From Lepas anatifera (lineage: Eukaryota; Arthropoda; Thecostraca; Lepadidae): DNA of 64,000 nt. Where the stretch lies: contig JAOTON010000054.1 in NCBI GenBank assembly GCA_034440635.1, positions 261,501 to 325,500 of the forward strand. Direction: 5' to 3'. A program made the position numbers and the translations under genes. Each line of letters opens with the position of its first letter. The stretch's first letter is position 1. Shown here in pieces: positions 1 through 10,694 of this stretch. The notes beneath the pieces are model-generated. The model was not told where the DNA came from. It did no database searches and saw only the letters and a list, made by a program, of their open reading frames with translations.

Positions 1-1290
1 ATCACCCTATCCCCCTCCCCCGTAACGGCGACTGACAGGCCATTGTCACCGCGCAGTCTAGGCGTCCTTAATCCCTTCCTTCGGTGCTCTTCGGGAACAT
101 TACCTGAGGTATCTTGTTCACAGCATGGTCATCCATGAGCTCTTTTCGTGACATCAATAAGTGAGTGAGCAATTTAATTCAAAGTAGACCCGAAGGGTCC
201 GCAGCAGAGCCGGCAAAGCGAGGTACAGGGGAACGCCATGTGGTAGGCTGCACGCTGGGAGGGCCGCGCTCACCCCTTTCGCACAGCGTCAGAGAGATAG
301 GTAGGGGATACAGCGAGAACAGTTCCTATAGTCCTTCCTCCTTCAAAATGTGGATGTTTTTATAGTTCACTTGATGGCCTATAACATAGACCTATTAAAT
401 AATATTTCACTTTATGTACAGTGTGATCATATGTAGATGAATATAACACTGCTGTTTAGACGTATTCAGAGGGAAAAGGAGTACTTTACCCTTTCAAATC
501 AGCCTTGGGTGGCCCCTGAAATGGTAGCGACGCCCCTCTGTTAAGTCGATGGCGCATCACTGAAATGTCACTCTCTCCCCTTCCCCAGGATGCGAGTAAC
601 GGCGCCGCGCCGCCGCGATAGGATTTGTCGCCTTCCTAATGGGTATTTCCGCCCGAGAGTGGCATCTCTTGGTCCGGACCACGCTCTCTCCAGTCGGCAG
701 TTCGGAACCAGGATTTGTGTTGTTGTGCAATGAGTGGCAGCATTGTGATGTTATCATATGCGATTGATTTTTGACAGGATCGGTTGGACTTGAAGTGCTG
801 ACAATAATTCACCTGAAGACCTGAAGTGCAGGGCCAGGACCTGAAGTGTTAACAACAATTCACGGACTAAACCAGAATAAACAACGGGCCCTGACGAAAT
901 CCCTGTTTAAATCATAAAACGAAGTGCGGTACAATAGGTCAACCCTGAGCCAAGCTGTTCAATAAAAAATCCGAATTGTAAATTCCCTATATCCTGGAAG
1001 ATAGCAAATATCAAGCCAATTAAAAAATGAGGGTAATTTCGCTCATACTGCCAATAATTAACCAATTAGCTTTATATGCTCTCTATCGAAAGTTTTTGAA
1101 AAAAATAATATTAAAACAAATCTATGGATAATTTAATACAGCTTAACATCGGGACGAAGCTAGGATTTCACTCAGAGGGGAGAGGGCTGCGCCGAAAAGG
1201 GTCCCTACGATTGCACCAAAAAGAAAGCAAAAATTTGATAAGAAAAAACCTTTAGCGCGTGTTTGCGTCAACTAATAAAAAACGTTTTAA
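1..1290. other. No gene recognised; degenerate repeat fragments
   Basis: I find no supported gene here. Around 505-690 the text resembles the interior of the small CATAGGCGGATCCAGG-ended repeats found near 57.4 and 57.9 kb, with shared phrases such as CCCCTGAAATGGT, so a decayed fragment of that family is likely. The rest is AT-rich and has no readable protein signature. Confidence 0.4.
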
Positions 1291-1299
1291 TAGGCGCAT

Positions 1300-1640
1300 T
1301 AACAGAGGGCGGATACCCGCCCCCTGGGTTTTTGAAGACAGGATAAAAAACAGTGGCGCGTAGCGCCGCCGTACATGGCATACAAACGCTCTGACCATTT
1401 TTACAACTTTTGATAAAATTTAAGGTTAAGTCAGGTTAGGTCAGGTCACCAATGCAGATCAAGTGACCTCGCCTAAAAAAGGATTAAAATAACATAATTC
1501 AGAGCAGGGTAACTTATGTGATTGAAACTCATATCACATAATAACCCAACCGAGTTCTACAAAACATGTTCCGATATTTGTATATCGATGACCTAAGAGC
1601 AGATATGAGCCATGATTTCTCCTTTGGAAAAAGATGGGAA
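1300..1640 (-). repeat. Fragment of TTAA-type MITE family A or a relative
   Basis: This stretch carries the GGCGGATACCCGCC palindrome, the CGCGTAGCGCCGCCGTAC block, AGGTCA-rich text and the 'ATATCGATGACCTAAG' segment. These appear in the same order, inverted, at the right-hand end of the full copies at 14667-15528 and 32769-33605. The terminal inverted repeat is degenerate and the second end is absent, so it is a truncated relative. Confidence 0.55.
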
Positions 1641-1694
1641 AATAGCTAAAACTGAATAACGTAGTAATGGATGGTGGTAGAGCATTTACTTTAA

Positions 1695-2240
1695 CCTGCA
1701 CCCCGGTGGGCCTCCCAGCCCCCTTCGCTCAGGTGGGGGTGTTTGAACACTTCCCTGGCGGCTTCCCTGAACAAGGAGCAAGCTGGCTCCCGAGAAACCC
1801 TTCCAACAGGGAAAGAGTTGGCGACGCCATATGACCCTGGCAGTTGGTGCGTCGATAAGCCCCAAAAATTATTATTGAACACTTCCCTCGAATTCGGCTT
1901 CTATGCGGGATAGCGAAATAAACGTGAACGCTGGTGGATAGCTCTTACAAATTCATGACAAACATATGGTCACTTTTTGGCTCAGGTCAATATTGAGGTC
2001 ATGACGGGTCAAGGAAAGTGGAATTTTGAGTTTAAGTTTTTGGGCTCTAGCGTCTGACAGAGTTGAGTTAGAATCATTATCTAGGCACTCCTCGCTTCCT
2101 CTTGTCACGGCAAATCTAGATCAAAACACAAAAATGACCTGAATTCATGTCAGTTCAAGATCATTTTTCAGCCTAGCATAGTCAATATTTGTATATCAAT
2201 CGACTTGCAATAGCAATCCAAACGCAACGATAAAAATAAA
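1695..2240 (-). mobile_element. TTAA-type non-autonomous element, family B, partial copy
   Basis: TTAA at 1691-1694 is followed by CCTGCACCCCGGTGGGCC. The body is an inverted, diverged copy of 11010-11436, sharing 'GACCTCAATATTGACCTGAGCC' in reverse and the ATCAATCGACTTGCAATAGC region. TTAA at the edge with a CC-rich end is typical of piggyBac-like elements. The far end is not recognisable, so the copy is 3'-truncated or too diverged. It is interrupted by a SINE-like insert at 1757-1875. Confidence 0.6.
1757..1875 (+). mobile_element. SINE-like insertion with 13-bp target-site duplication
   Basis: The 13 bases TGAACACTTCCCT occur at 1744-1756 and again at 1876-1888, exactly flanking a 119-bp insert that ends in an A/ATT-rich tail. 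A variable-length duplication and a simple 3' tail fit LINE-mobilised SINE insertion. Its body (GGGAAAGAGTTGGCGACGCC, then ATATGACCCTGGCA) recurs inverted at 9646-9745. I see no clean tRNA A/B boxes, so the parent RNA is unknown. Confidence 0.6.
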
Positions 2241-2242
2241 AG

Positions 2243-2272
2243 CTGAATCACATTTTTTAAAATGTGATTCAG
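2243..2272. repeat. Perfect 14-bp-arm palindrome
   Basis: CTGAATCACATTTT is followed by TT and then its exact reverse complement. This would form a hairpin with a two-base loop. It lies just outside the recognisable end of family B and could be a terminal structure of another small element. Confidence 0.7.
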
Positions 2273-3256
2273 AAATAAGCTTTTGTTTACAAAAAAACAA
2301 AACCTTATTGATTATTCTGAAATTTAGCGAAATCTAAAATTCGAGGCCTCAGCTCACACCATGATCAAGAGTTTCTCCAATCACTACATTTCTTGAAGAT
2401 TCTGAGGAAGGGCTGTGTTCTAATATATATTCCTTGTGTTTTTGCTATTTTATGCATCCAGGATTCGAGGAGATAGGCCAATTAACAACTTAAGTTCGAT
2501 GCCTGGTGCCCGCCATCTGTGGTGATTATGCAACTTAAGCGTTCTACCTATAGCGGCAGCACATCGCGCCAAGCCCTCGGTCATGTCACTTTCCCCTCAG
2601 CGACCTGTACCTCAGTGGGATGGCACTCGGGCATCCGCAGATATCTGGTAGCCTTGTGTTTGACCTGTACGCAGTGGTAGCACACCATGGCAGCACCAGA
2701 TCAGCCACTACACTGCCTTCTGCTGGAAGCAGTCGGAAGCTGGTTGGTGTCACATTAACGATACCTACCTGTGTCAAGGAAGTACCGGCGGAGGAGGTGT
2801 GTAAGGCAACAGCGTACATGCTTTGTTACTCCTTTCTTCTACCCGATCTTAAATTTTCCCAAAATTTCAACTTTCATCGTAATAGAAAGGCTATAGTGCT
2901 GGCCTAGCGCTAGCTCATCTATAAAAAAACCTGCCACCACGAACTGTCACATTTGGTGATCTTATGATTTGATATAACTTGCAGGTGCTATAACTTGCAC
3001 TGAAACTGTCCGTGACTACAGACTGCTTTAGCATATTTAAGTTGAGGTTACTTGACCTTGTCTAGTGACCTGACCGAAGATGACCTAGACCTCAGAAAAG
3101 CTGCGAAATTAATCAAGAACAAACTGTGCAAGTGCGAAAATTGCACTTCATCCTTTTCTTCAACTATAAAAGCCCGAGTACTAATCATTCACGTGTGATG
3201 TTTGAATGAAACAGGCAACTATCGCAGTGGCAAGGCATGCCTAAAGATTTGATACA
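2273..3256. other. No gene recognised; AGGTCA-rich MITE remnant at 3040-3190
   Basis: There is no protein I can support. Between about 3040 and 3190 there are clustered AGGTCA/TGACCT half-sites and phrasing like the right-hand part of family A elements ('CTTGACCTTGTCTAGTGACC'), so this is probably another fragment. TATAAAAG at about 3167 looks like a TATA box, but nothing downstream supports a promoter. Confidence 0.35.
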
Positions 3257-3260
3257 TTAA

Positions 3261-3579
3261 ACCTCGCCCCGGTGTGGGGTGTTTGAACACCCCCTCAGGT
3301 TTTCCGGTGGCAGGAAAAAAAGACATTGCGAAACGCCGCCGTACTTGGCACACCTTATCATTGGTCAATTTCGCAACTTCACTAAAAATTTCTATGCTGG
3401 GTCATCCCAGGCCAGACCACCAGTGCAGGTCAAGTGACCTCATCTCAAATTGTTTTAAGACGGTATATGTAAGTAAGAAATGGGTGAATCTGTTGAATTG
3501 AAACTTATACGACATAATTGGTCAACCGAGTGAGCACTCGGTGAGCACCGAGCGCTCACTGCGCGAGTGAGCACCGAGC
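3261..3579 (+). mobile_element. TTAA-type element, family B, left part (split by H1)
   Basis: TTAA (3257-3260) is followed by ACCTCGCCCCGGTG and a GGGGTGTTTGAACACCCC palindrome. The text then follows the AGGTCA-rich body seen in related copies. The sequence stops at 3579 where H1 begins and resumes at 10687: the text before H1 (GAACTC/ACCGAG region) and after H1 ('CATATCGATGATCTAGAATC') is contiguous in other copies. The right-hand inverted end lies at about 11390-11436. Confidence 0.65.
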
Positions 3580-3719
3580 ATAGGCGTAGGAACCGGGGGG
3601 GCCAGGGGGCCACTGGCCCCCCCAATTTTCTGGCATGGGCCCCCGCAACGGAGATAAGAATATCAACAACTGTAATATCAAGCAAGAAACTCAAACTGTC
3701 CCGATAACTTGCCCCGGAA

Positions 3720-4319
3720 CCCCGTTAAACTTACCTGTGCCCCTAAACTAAGTTGAGGTCCTATGAGTTGATTTTAAGGTCCCCTAAGCTTCTCGGGGCC
3801 CCTGAACTGGCCTCTGATGCCATACGAGCTAATCTGGGCCCTTTGAGCTGAACTGAGCGCCCCTGAGATGGTTTGGGCAGCATGAACTGTTCTAGGATGC
3901 CTAAACTGAGCTAGGAGCCGTGACCTTAAACAGGGCCCCGTGAGTTGGCCAGAACCTATATCCACCGACCTGGGGGCCCCTGAGCTGAGCTGGGACCGTA
4001 AAGTTAATATTGCCCCTTGAGCTAATCTGGATCCCCTGTGATGCACAGAAGACCCTAAACTTATCTGAGGCCCCTGCACAGGAATAGGGCCCCTGCTCTG
4101 AAATTTGGTTATAAGCTTTAATTGAAACCCTGAAATGTTCTGAAGCCCCAAATATGCCGACAAGGGGCCCTGGATTATCCGGGCCCTTAAGTTTATCTGG
4201 TCATCAGAGCTAATATGGGCCTCTGTGTGGAACTGAGGGCCCCTGAGATGGTCTGGGACCCCTATAAGGCTTTACAGCCACTGACCGGGCGGCTGAGAGC
4301 TTGAATGGGCCCCTTGAGA
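3720..4319. repeat. GC-rich minisatellite, GGGCCCCTGAGCTGATCTGG type, left half
   Basis: Degenerate units of about 20-25 bases are built on GGGCCCCTGAGCT plus GATCTGG. The array is cut by H2 at 4328 and resumes at 8880. Related arrays occur at 21.7-25.4 kb. Apparent open frames here only reflect the repeat. Confidence 0.75.
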
Positions 4320-4404
4320 TGTTCTGACAGTGGTGTAGCCAGGGAAGGGGGTCTCAGGGGTCCACGGACCCCCTTGGGCTGACCTTATGCACTAAAAACA
4401 CAAA

Positions 4405-4960
4405 AATTGATTTCGGGGGCCCCTGAGCTTGGTCTCGGGGGGGCAGCTCCCGAGCTTGGTCTCAGGAGGCCCCCGATAATCGGTATCGAGGGCTCCAGAG
4501 TACCAAATATTGATATTGGGGGACCCCTGTGCTCAGTCTCAGGGGGTCCCGAGCTTGGCCTCAGGGCCCCCGACCTTGGTCTCAGGGCCCCTCCCCCGAG
4601 CTCGGTCTCACGGGCCTTTCGATCTTGGTCTCACGGGCCTTTCGATTTTGGTCTCAGGGGCCCCCGAGCTTGGTCTCAGAGGCCCCGAGCTTGGTGTCTG
4701 GGGGCCCTCCGAGCTTGGTCTCAGGGAGCTCCCGAGCTTAGTCTCAGGGGGCCCTTCGAGTTTGGAATCAGGGCCCCCGAGCTTGGTCTCAGGGGCCCCC
4801 GAGCTTGGTCTCAGAGCCCCCAGCTTTGTCTCAGGGGACCCCCGAGCTTGGTCTCAGGGATGCCCCCAAGCTTGGTCTCAGGCCCCCTCTCCCCGAGCTT
4901 AGTGTCAGGGGCCCTCAAGCCTGGTCTCAGGGAGGCATCCGAGGGCATCTGATGCATAAG
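4405..4960. repeat. Minisatellite, ~22-bp GGTCTCAGGGGCCCCCGAGCTT units
   Basis: About two dozen units of 18-24 bases read roughly GAGCTTGGTCTCAGGG plus GCCCCC. They lie directly after the H2 left end. The unit lacks plus-strand stops, which explains the long overlapping open frames. I do not treat those as genes. Confidence 0.85.
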
Positions 4961-6760
4961 GCTGACCGTATGCACTGGAAAACACGAGCATTGGTCTCGG
5001 GGGCCCTGATCTTGGTCTCAGGGGGCCCGAGCTTGGTCTCAGGGGTTCAGGGCCCCCCTCGGGGTGCCCCCGACTATTGATATCGAGGGACTCATGAGTG
5101 AGGCACGAGCATTGACCTCATGAGGCCCAGAGTTTGGTCCCAGGGGCCCCCAGGCCTGGGTTCAGGACCCCCGAGCATCGGCATCGAGGGGCTCCAGAGC
5201 ATCGAGCATTAGGCTTGGGGGGGCTCGAAATATTGATCTTGAGGGCCCTGGAACATCGGTGTCGAGTTACTCCTGAGAAAAACGCGAGCATGGGTCTAAG
5301 GGTGCCCCTGAGCCTGATCTAAGTGGGACCCCGAGCTTAGTCTTAGGACCCCCCGGGCATCAGCATCAAGGGGCTCCTGAGTATTGGTCTAGGGGAGCAA
5401 TTATTTTAAGAGCTTCCAAATGGTGATTTCAGAGGGCCCCTGAAAGTTTGGATGCAGTGGTGTAGCCAAGGGGGCCCTAGGCGTCCGCAGACCCCCATCC
5501 CTTGGGCCAATCTGAACCACTGCAAAGGATTATCTGATCACGGGGCCCCCAGAGTCAGTCTCAGGGACCCCTGAAGATTCGTTCTCAGGGCGTCCCGAGT
5601 CGGCCTCACGGCCCCCGCCCTGAGAGTCGGTCTCAAGGCCCCCCGAAAGTAGATTTTAGGGTCCCTAGAGGGTTGGTCTCAGGGGCCCCAAAATTCGGTA
5701 TCAGGGACCCCGGGAGTCTGTCTCAGGGGAGGGGCCGAGCTAGTCTCAGGGGCCCCCCCAGAGAGTGGTTCTCGGGCCCTGCAACATAGTCTATTTCAGG
5801 GGGCCCCTGAGAGTCAGTCTCAGAGAACCCCAAGAGTCGGTCAAGGGGACCCCAACAGTCTGTCTTAGGGGACCCCGAGATTCGGTCTCGGGGTCCCCCT
5901 GAGAGTCTGCCTCAGAGAACCCCAAGAGTCAGTCTCAGAGCACCCCAAGAGTCGGTCTCAGGGGGCCCTCATAGTCTCACGGGCTTCTCTCTCAGGAGTC
6001 AATATTTAGTTTCAGGTGGCCCCGAGAGTTAATCCGGGGGTCCGAGAGTTAGTCTAATTTGATCCGCAGAGTGCTGGTTTCAGGGGGCCCCAGAGGGGTA
6101 ATTTTGGGAGCCCTCGAGATTTAGCCTCAGGCTGTGCCCCCCCCCCGAGTTTTGGTATAAGCAGCCCCGAGAGTCAATCTCAGGGAGCACCCAAAAGTTA
6201 GTCTCAGAGGGCTCCCGGTTGTCAGTCTCAGAGACATCCGAGAGTTAATCTCGGGGTTCTGAGAGTAATTTCCAGAGGTGCTCCCGAGTTTTGGTCTCAC
6301 GGGCCCGGAGTTAGCCTTAGGCCCGCGAGAGCTAACCTGTAGCCTCCGAGTCAGTCTCAGGAACGCCAAAGACTCAGTCTCAGAGGTGATTCCACCCCCC
6401 CCCGGGTGTTTGTCTCAGGTGCGCCTTAGAGTAAGTCTCAGAGGGCTGTCGGAAGTCATTCACAGCTACCCTCCCCCACCCCAAAGACAGCCTCAGGGGA
6501 CCCCAATAGCTAATCTGGATGACCACGATACTCAGTCTCAGCCCCCCCCCTCCAGAGCAAATCTGGGGGCACAATAATTAGTCTCAGAGGTGCTGCCGAT
6601 AACTAATCTCAGGAGCCCCGAGAGATTCTCAGGAGCCCCCAGTTTTGATCAAGAGGCGCCGTGAATCGGTCTCCGGGACCCACTGAGATCTAATCGGGAG
6701 AGCGGTCGAAAATTAGCTTTGTGAGCGCCGCCAAGTGTTGGTCTTAGGTGGCCCCAGAGC
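4961..6760. repeat. Degenerate continuation of the GGTCTCAG minisatellite
   Basis: The same theme (GAGAGTCGGTCTCAGGG, CCCCGAG) continues with much more drift and occasional longer spacing. An internal copy of the H2 left end occurs at about 5457. No gene is recognised. Confidence 0.7.
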
Positions 6761-7290
6761 TCAAATAAAAAATTTCAAAATCATATGCCTCGGAAAAATG
6801 TACTTACCCCTATTGCGTACTAAAAAAGCACAAATTGAAACATGTCGATCAGGCACCATTATCGAAGGAAAGGCAAAAATTAATCTAATTTTACCATAAG
6901 AGCAAATCGAACAGGGAATTGGGCACTTTAGTCAATTTTTAATATATTAGCTTAACACCAATAACTACATTCCTAAATATTCTGAAATAAACAACTTTCC
7001 AACATTTTCGTAGGAAACCAGACAAACAAGGGTAATGACAGAAATTGATGAGCATAATCCCAAAAAGAAAAATAGGTATAAAAGGTTGAAAATAACAATA
7101 ACAGAGTGAGCCAAGGCGATAGGTATCTTGGGCGCCTTTTGTCTTGGTAATTTGCTCGTTTACAAGATAGCAAGGGTAAGAAAGTAACTGGATCTCAACA
7201 GGATCTGTCGACGGAATAGAGGTTATGTAACGTTCGGGACACACTACCATATCCCTTGTATCTTTATTCGTTTTTTTTTCGTTTCTTTGA
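6761..7290. other. AT-rich spacer upstream of RNase H remnant
   Basis: No protein can be supported. Position and strand make it a plausible decayed upstream part of the non-LTR element whose RNase H domain follows, but I could not read reverse-transcriptase motifs here. Confidence 0.3.
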
Positions 7291-8060
7291 TTCACATTAC
7301 CTGGGAATGCATCGGTTTTTACTGCCGAACTGTACGCTTTATTTCGTTGCATGGACTACATTTTACGTTCTAAAACACGCCGCCACGTAATCTTCTCAGA
7401 TTCGCTTTCATCGCTACAAGCGCTGAGTGCGTTCGAAACTCACCCAACATCTTCATATGTTTTAGAACTTATTAGACTCAGACTCTAAGAGCACACTGCC
7501 ATGGGAAAAGCGTCACAATTGCTTGGGTGCCCAGCCATGTGGGGATACCTGAAAATGAACGTGCTGACAGGTGTGCAAAAGCTGCATCCCAGGGTGTCGT
7601 ACCGACTGGCTTAGGTGTGCCGTTCTCGGATTCTTACCAAAATATCGGTGATCATGTTAACGAAATATGGCAGCGCACCTGGGACGAAGACCCGAAAGGC
7701 TCCAAGTTGCGGGCACTGAAACCCAAAATAGGGATATGGCAGTCGGCAGGTGCTGGCTGTAGGAGGGACGAGGTAATTCTGACCAGGCTGCGCATTGGTC
7801 ATACGCACGCCACACACTCACACCACCTTGGCGGTGACGGCCCGCCTACGTGTCAACGTTGCGGTGACCGACTGACGACCAGGCATGTGCTGATTGAATG
7901 TCGCGATTACGAGATCGAAAGAGCTCGTTATCTGCCCTGTGCCCCTACTATGGAGGCGCTCTGTGGAGAATCCGGATCGGTAGATATCTGCAACATCGTC
8001 TTATTCTTGAACAGTGTGAATTTTAACGTCATATACTCTCCAGGTGGTCACACCGTGTGA
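7291..8060 (+). pseudogene. RNase H and C-terminal end of a Jockey/I-type non-LTR retrotransposon
   Basis: Two frames join here. The first (7291-7486) reads PGNASVFTAELYAL then IFSDSLSSLQAL, which carries the Glu and Asp of an RNase H domain. It stops at TAA 7486-7488. The second, open from about 7490, reads AWVPSHVGIPENERAD, the family's last RNase H block with His and Asp, followed by a cysteine/histidine tail (CQRCG...TRHVLIEC). In intact elements this domain follows the reverse transcriptase and removes RNA from the cDNA hybrid. The frameshift and missing upstream part make it dead. It sits inside H2. Confidence 0.8.
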
Positions 8061-8780
8061 GCAGTAGACACCTAGTGCCGAAACGATTTAGAGAACCTAT
8101 GTTCGTGTTTTATGTTCCGTGTCTCTACGTTTTACTTCTGAAAAATGTTTGTATCTCTGTTCGCGCATAATTTCACTCACTTTCGACCTACCGGTGTGTA
8201 TGTGCAGGGGCTAAGCCGATGTTTTACATACCATTTTTGGTGTTTTAGATGACGTTGCCGACGCTGCTCCCCGATGCCGCTTGCTTTTAAACTAAGAACA
8301 AGGACATAGATATGGGCGCAAAATGACCGTCGCTGTCGACGTGCCCCTAAACTCCACTAATGATGATGATGATTTTGTTTCTTTGGAAATTAAGCTGACC
8401 TGATTAAGAGTCCATGGATTCGACACCGGGATATATTTGCTAATCATTTCCCGTAGAAGATCATTTCTTCGCACTCAAAACGACTGACCTCCAATAACTT
8501 CATGTCTGATTACCCGAGTGAATTGAGGTAGACTCAGGTTTAACATCATGCGCGCATCAACATTGAACTTCCCGAATTATGGCTCAAAGCTGTTATTATA
8601 GCCACGCTACCATATAAGGTATAGGTCATCCTTAATATTTGGTGACCTTAGTTTACCAACACTTGGTCAGATCGAAAAAAACCAAGCTATAAACAAAATA
8701 AGAATGAATGCTTAAAAAGGCACAACGAAATTTCCTTCGTGAGAATGTTATAATGTTAAAATACTATACAAAAGATATAG
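8061..8780. other. No gene recognised; probable 3' remnant of the non-LTR element
   Basis: The stretch after the RNase H tail has no readable protein. It may include the 3' untranslated part of that retroelement. There is no clear poly(A) or simple repeat to mark its end. Confidence 0.3.
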
Positions 8781-8879
8781 GAGATGGGCCCGGTTACTAA
8801 GGGGACCCCTGGTCTGGGGCCCCACGACGGTAGTCGGACCCCTCCTTGGCTGAATCCTGGCTACGCCACTGTGTTCTGA

Positions 8880-9298
8880 GACTATATCTGCCACCCTGGG
8901 ACCCCCTAAGCCTAGCTTGGGCCCTGAGCTAATCTGGGTACCGCTGTGCTTAACTGGGGCCTCTGATCTGGTATGGGGCCCTGAACTGTTCTAGCATCAT
9001 TGAGCTAAGCTGGGCTCCGTGAGCTTGAACAAGTCCCTTGAGCTATTTTGAGACCCTACATAAGTCGACCTGGGGACCTCCGAGCTGAATCGGGCCCCTA
9101 AGCTAATCTGGCACCCTGTGCGAATCTGGAACTCCCCTGTGATGAGCTTCTAGGGGTCCTGTGCTTATGTAGGGTCCCTTGATAAGCTGGTCCCGAGGCT
9201 AATGCACTAGTCTAGGCCCTTGAGCTGACTGATCTGGGTTCCTGAGCCATGGTCTGGACCTTGGGGCCCTCCGAGATAATTTAGCGGTCCCTGGGTGG
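8880..9298. repeat. GC-rich minisatellite, right half (continues 3720-4319)
   Basis: GGGCCCTGAGCTAATCTGGG-like units continue the array interrupted by H2. Joining 4319 to 8880 restores the repeat rhythm, which supports the insertion call. Confidence 0.7.
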
Positions 9299-9430
9299 CA
9301 TAGGCATAGGAACCGGGGGTCAGGGAGATACTGCCCCCCCTTGAGGTGGGCCCCCGCAACGAATATACAACTATCAGCAACTGTAATATAGAACAAGAAA
9401 CCTAAACGGGCCCGATAGCTTGTCAGGGAA
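9299..9430 (+). repeat. Second copy of the H1 left end inside H1
   Basis: CATAGGCATAGGAACC and the following text (GCCCCCGCAACGAATATACAA, CAACTGTAATATAGAACAAG) match 3580-3700 in the same orientation. It may be a separate truncated family member or an internal duplication. No partner end with a matching 8-mer was found. Confidence 0.6.
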
Positions 9431-9639
9431 CGTTCAAGTTCGGTAGTACGCTGCCTGCAAGCCCCTGGAGGAGGAGCGCTTCGTAAAAAGTCAAGGCACC
9501 TACTACCCGAGTGTTGCCAAATGAGTCCCGAGAACTGGGCCCAATCAAACTCCATCCCAATCCCAGCACAAAATATGAATCGGACACAGACCCCGCACCA
9601 AATGCCGAGCAACAGTCGTCCCTGAGCCATCGAAAGGCG

Positions 9640-9830
9640 CGACGTCTTTCGATGCCAGGGTTATATGGCGTCGCCAACTCTTTCCCTGTTGGAGGGGTTT
9701 CTTGGGAGTCAAATCGCTCCTTGCACAAGGAATCTGCCGTGCCTTAAACCCGAGTTGGTCGCGTGGAAAGCAAGGCTGCTAACCACTATAACACCATTCC
9801 CACACCTCCTCGGCATCACAAAGCTGGCCA
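9640..9830 (-). repeat. SINE-like sequence, inverted copy of 1757-1875
   Basis: GGCGTCGCCAACTCTTTCCC and neighbouring text are the reverse complement of the 1757-1875 insert. The flanking complement contains TATAGTGGTTAGCAGCC, which resembles a tRNA A box, so a tRNA-derived SINE is possible. A B box is not convincing. Confidence 0.4.
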
Positions 9831-10600
9831 TCAAGTACCTACATTGCACTTGCAGTCATGCCGAAACTCTGCATTTTAGGCATCGAAATATAGCTAGGCG
9901 TATTTATTGTGATCAGGCTTCACCTAAATCAATTTCTAATGATGGCAAGAAGAGATCTGTAATAACATAAATAAATGTTCCCATTTTCGTCATTGAATAA
10001 GAAAATACAAGTTGATTAGGCATAGCAAAATGAGGGTATTTGGTATCAAAGCATTGTCTGTAGTTTTCTAAACAGTTCCTAATTTTGTAAATGTGATGAA
10101 AAGTTTTGTAGATGTGATGTGTACTTAGCCGCACCAATTTGTTTCAGTAACAAAATTGTCCCATGTTTTGCCCAATAGCTAAATATCCTTGGACACCATG
10201 CAAACGTTACAAGCCTGCTTATGGTCTTGCGTGATGTTCAAGGAGATACCTAATTTAATGCTGGAGGTAGGAGGATGCCCTTTGTTTATAAGTGTATTTA
10301 AATTAAAAAAAGAAGAAAAAAAGAAAAATAGGGCCTAAACATCTGTAAATATAAGAAACGCGCTCGCGGTAAAAAATGATTGAAATCCTCAAAAAAGCTT
10401 AAAAATGTATTTCGTATTTGAAATGGGTCTAAAAAAACAAAAAATGTTTTTTTGGCGTTTTACTATGATTTGGTATCAAATAGGTACAACTCAAAATCAT
10501 AGGGCAAAATTTAATTTCTTAATTTTCCATATATTGACATCCTTGTGTGCATGCGTGCCTTATTGACACCAAACGAGCTAACTAATGTTTTTTTATAATT
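9831..10600. other. No gene recognised
   Basis: AT-rich sequence inside H1 with short direct repeats (GTGATG plus TTTTGTA near 10080). No supported gene, RNA or element end. Confidence 0.35.
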
Positions 10601-10694
10601 ATGGGCCCCCGTGGACTGGGGCCCCCCTTGAGGTGGGCCCCTCTAAGGTTGACCCCCCCACTTTTCAAACCGTTCCTACGCCCCTGGCACCGAG

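Larger units (their letters stand above)
4328..8871. mobile_element. H2: 4.5-kb hAT-like element nested in H1
   Basis: The left end is CAGTGGTGTAGCCAGG and the right end is the complement of CAGTGGCGTAGCCAGG. The flanking 8-mers are both TGTTCTGA, at 4320-4327 and 8872-8879. It interrupts the minisatellite inside H1, so it inserted later. It contains a GC-rich array and a dead non-LTR retrotransposon tail. A second copy of the same left end, CAGTGGTGTAGCCAAGG, sits inside at about 5457 without a visible partner. No transposase is recognised. Confidence 0.8.
3580..10686. mobile_element. H1: 7.1-kb hAT-like non-autonomous element
   Basis: The left end reads CATAGGCGTAGGAACC and the right end is the complement of CAGGGGCGTAGGAACG. 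The eight bases GCACCGAG flank it exactly at 3572-3579 and 10687-10694. An 8-bp duplication with CA-starting inverted ends fits the hAT superfamily. Subtracting the nested H2 leaves about 2.5 kb. No transposase is recognisable. Inside are GC-rich arrays (3720-4319 and 8880-9290), a second copy of its own left end at 9299 and SINE-like sequence. It is inserted in a TTAA-type element. Confidence 0.8.

Noticed and set aside
3162..3172. TATAAAAG as a promoter
   Set aside because: It sits in AGGTCA-rich MITE-like sequence with no downstream gene.
4407..5080. Open frames in the GGTCTCAGGGGCCCC array (up to 181 codons)
   Set aside because: Same reason: tandem repeat without stops, overlapping frames, no start context or domain.
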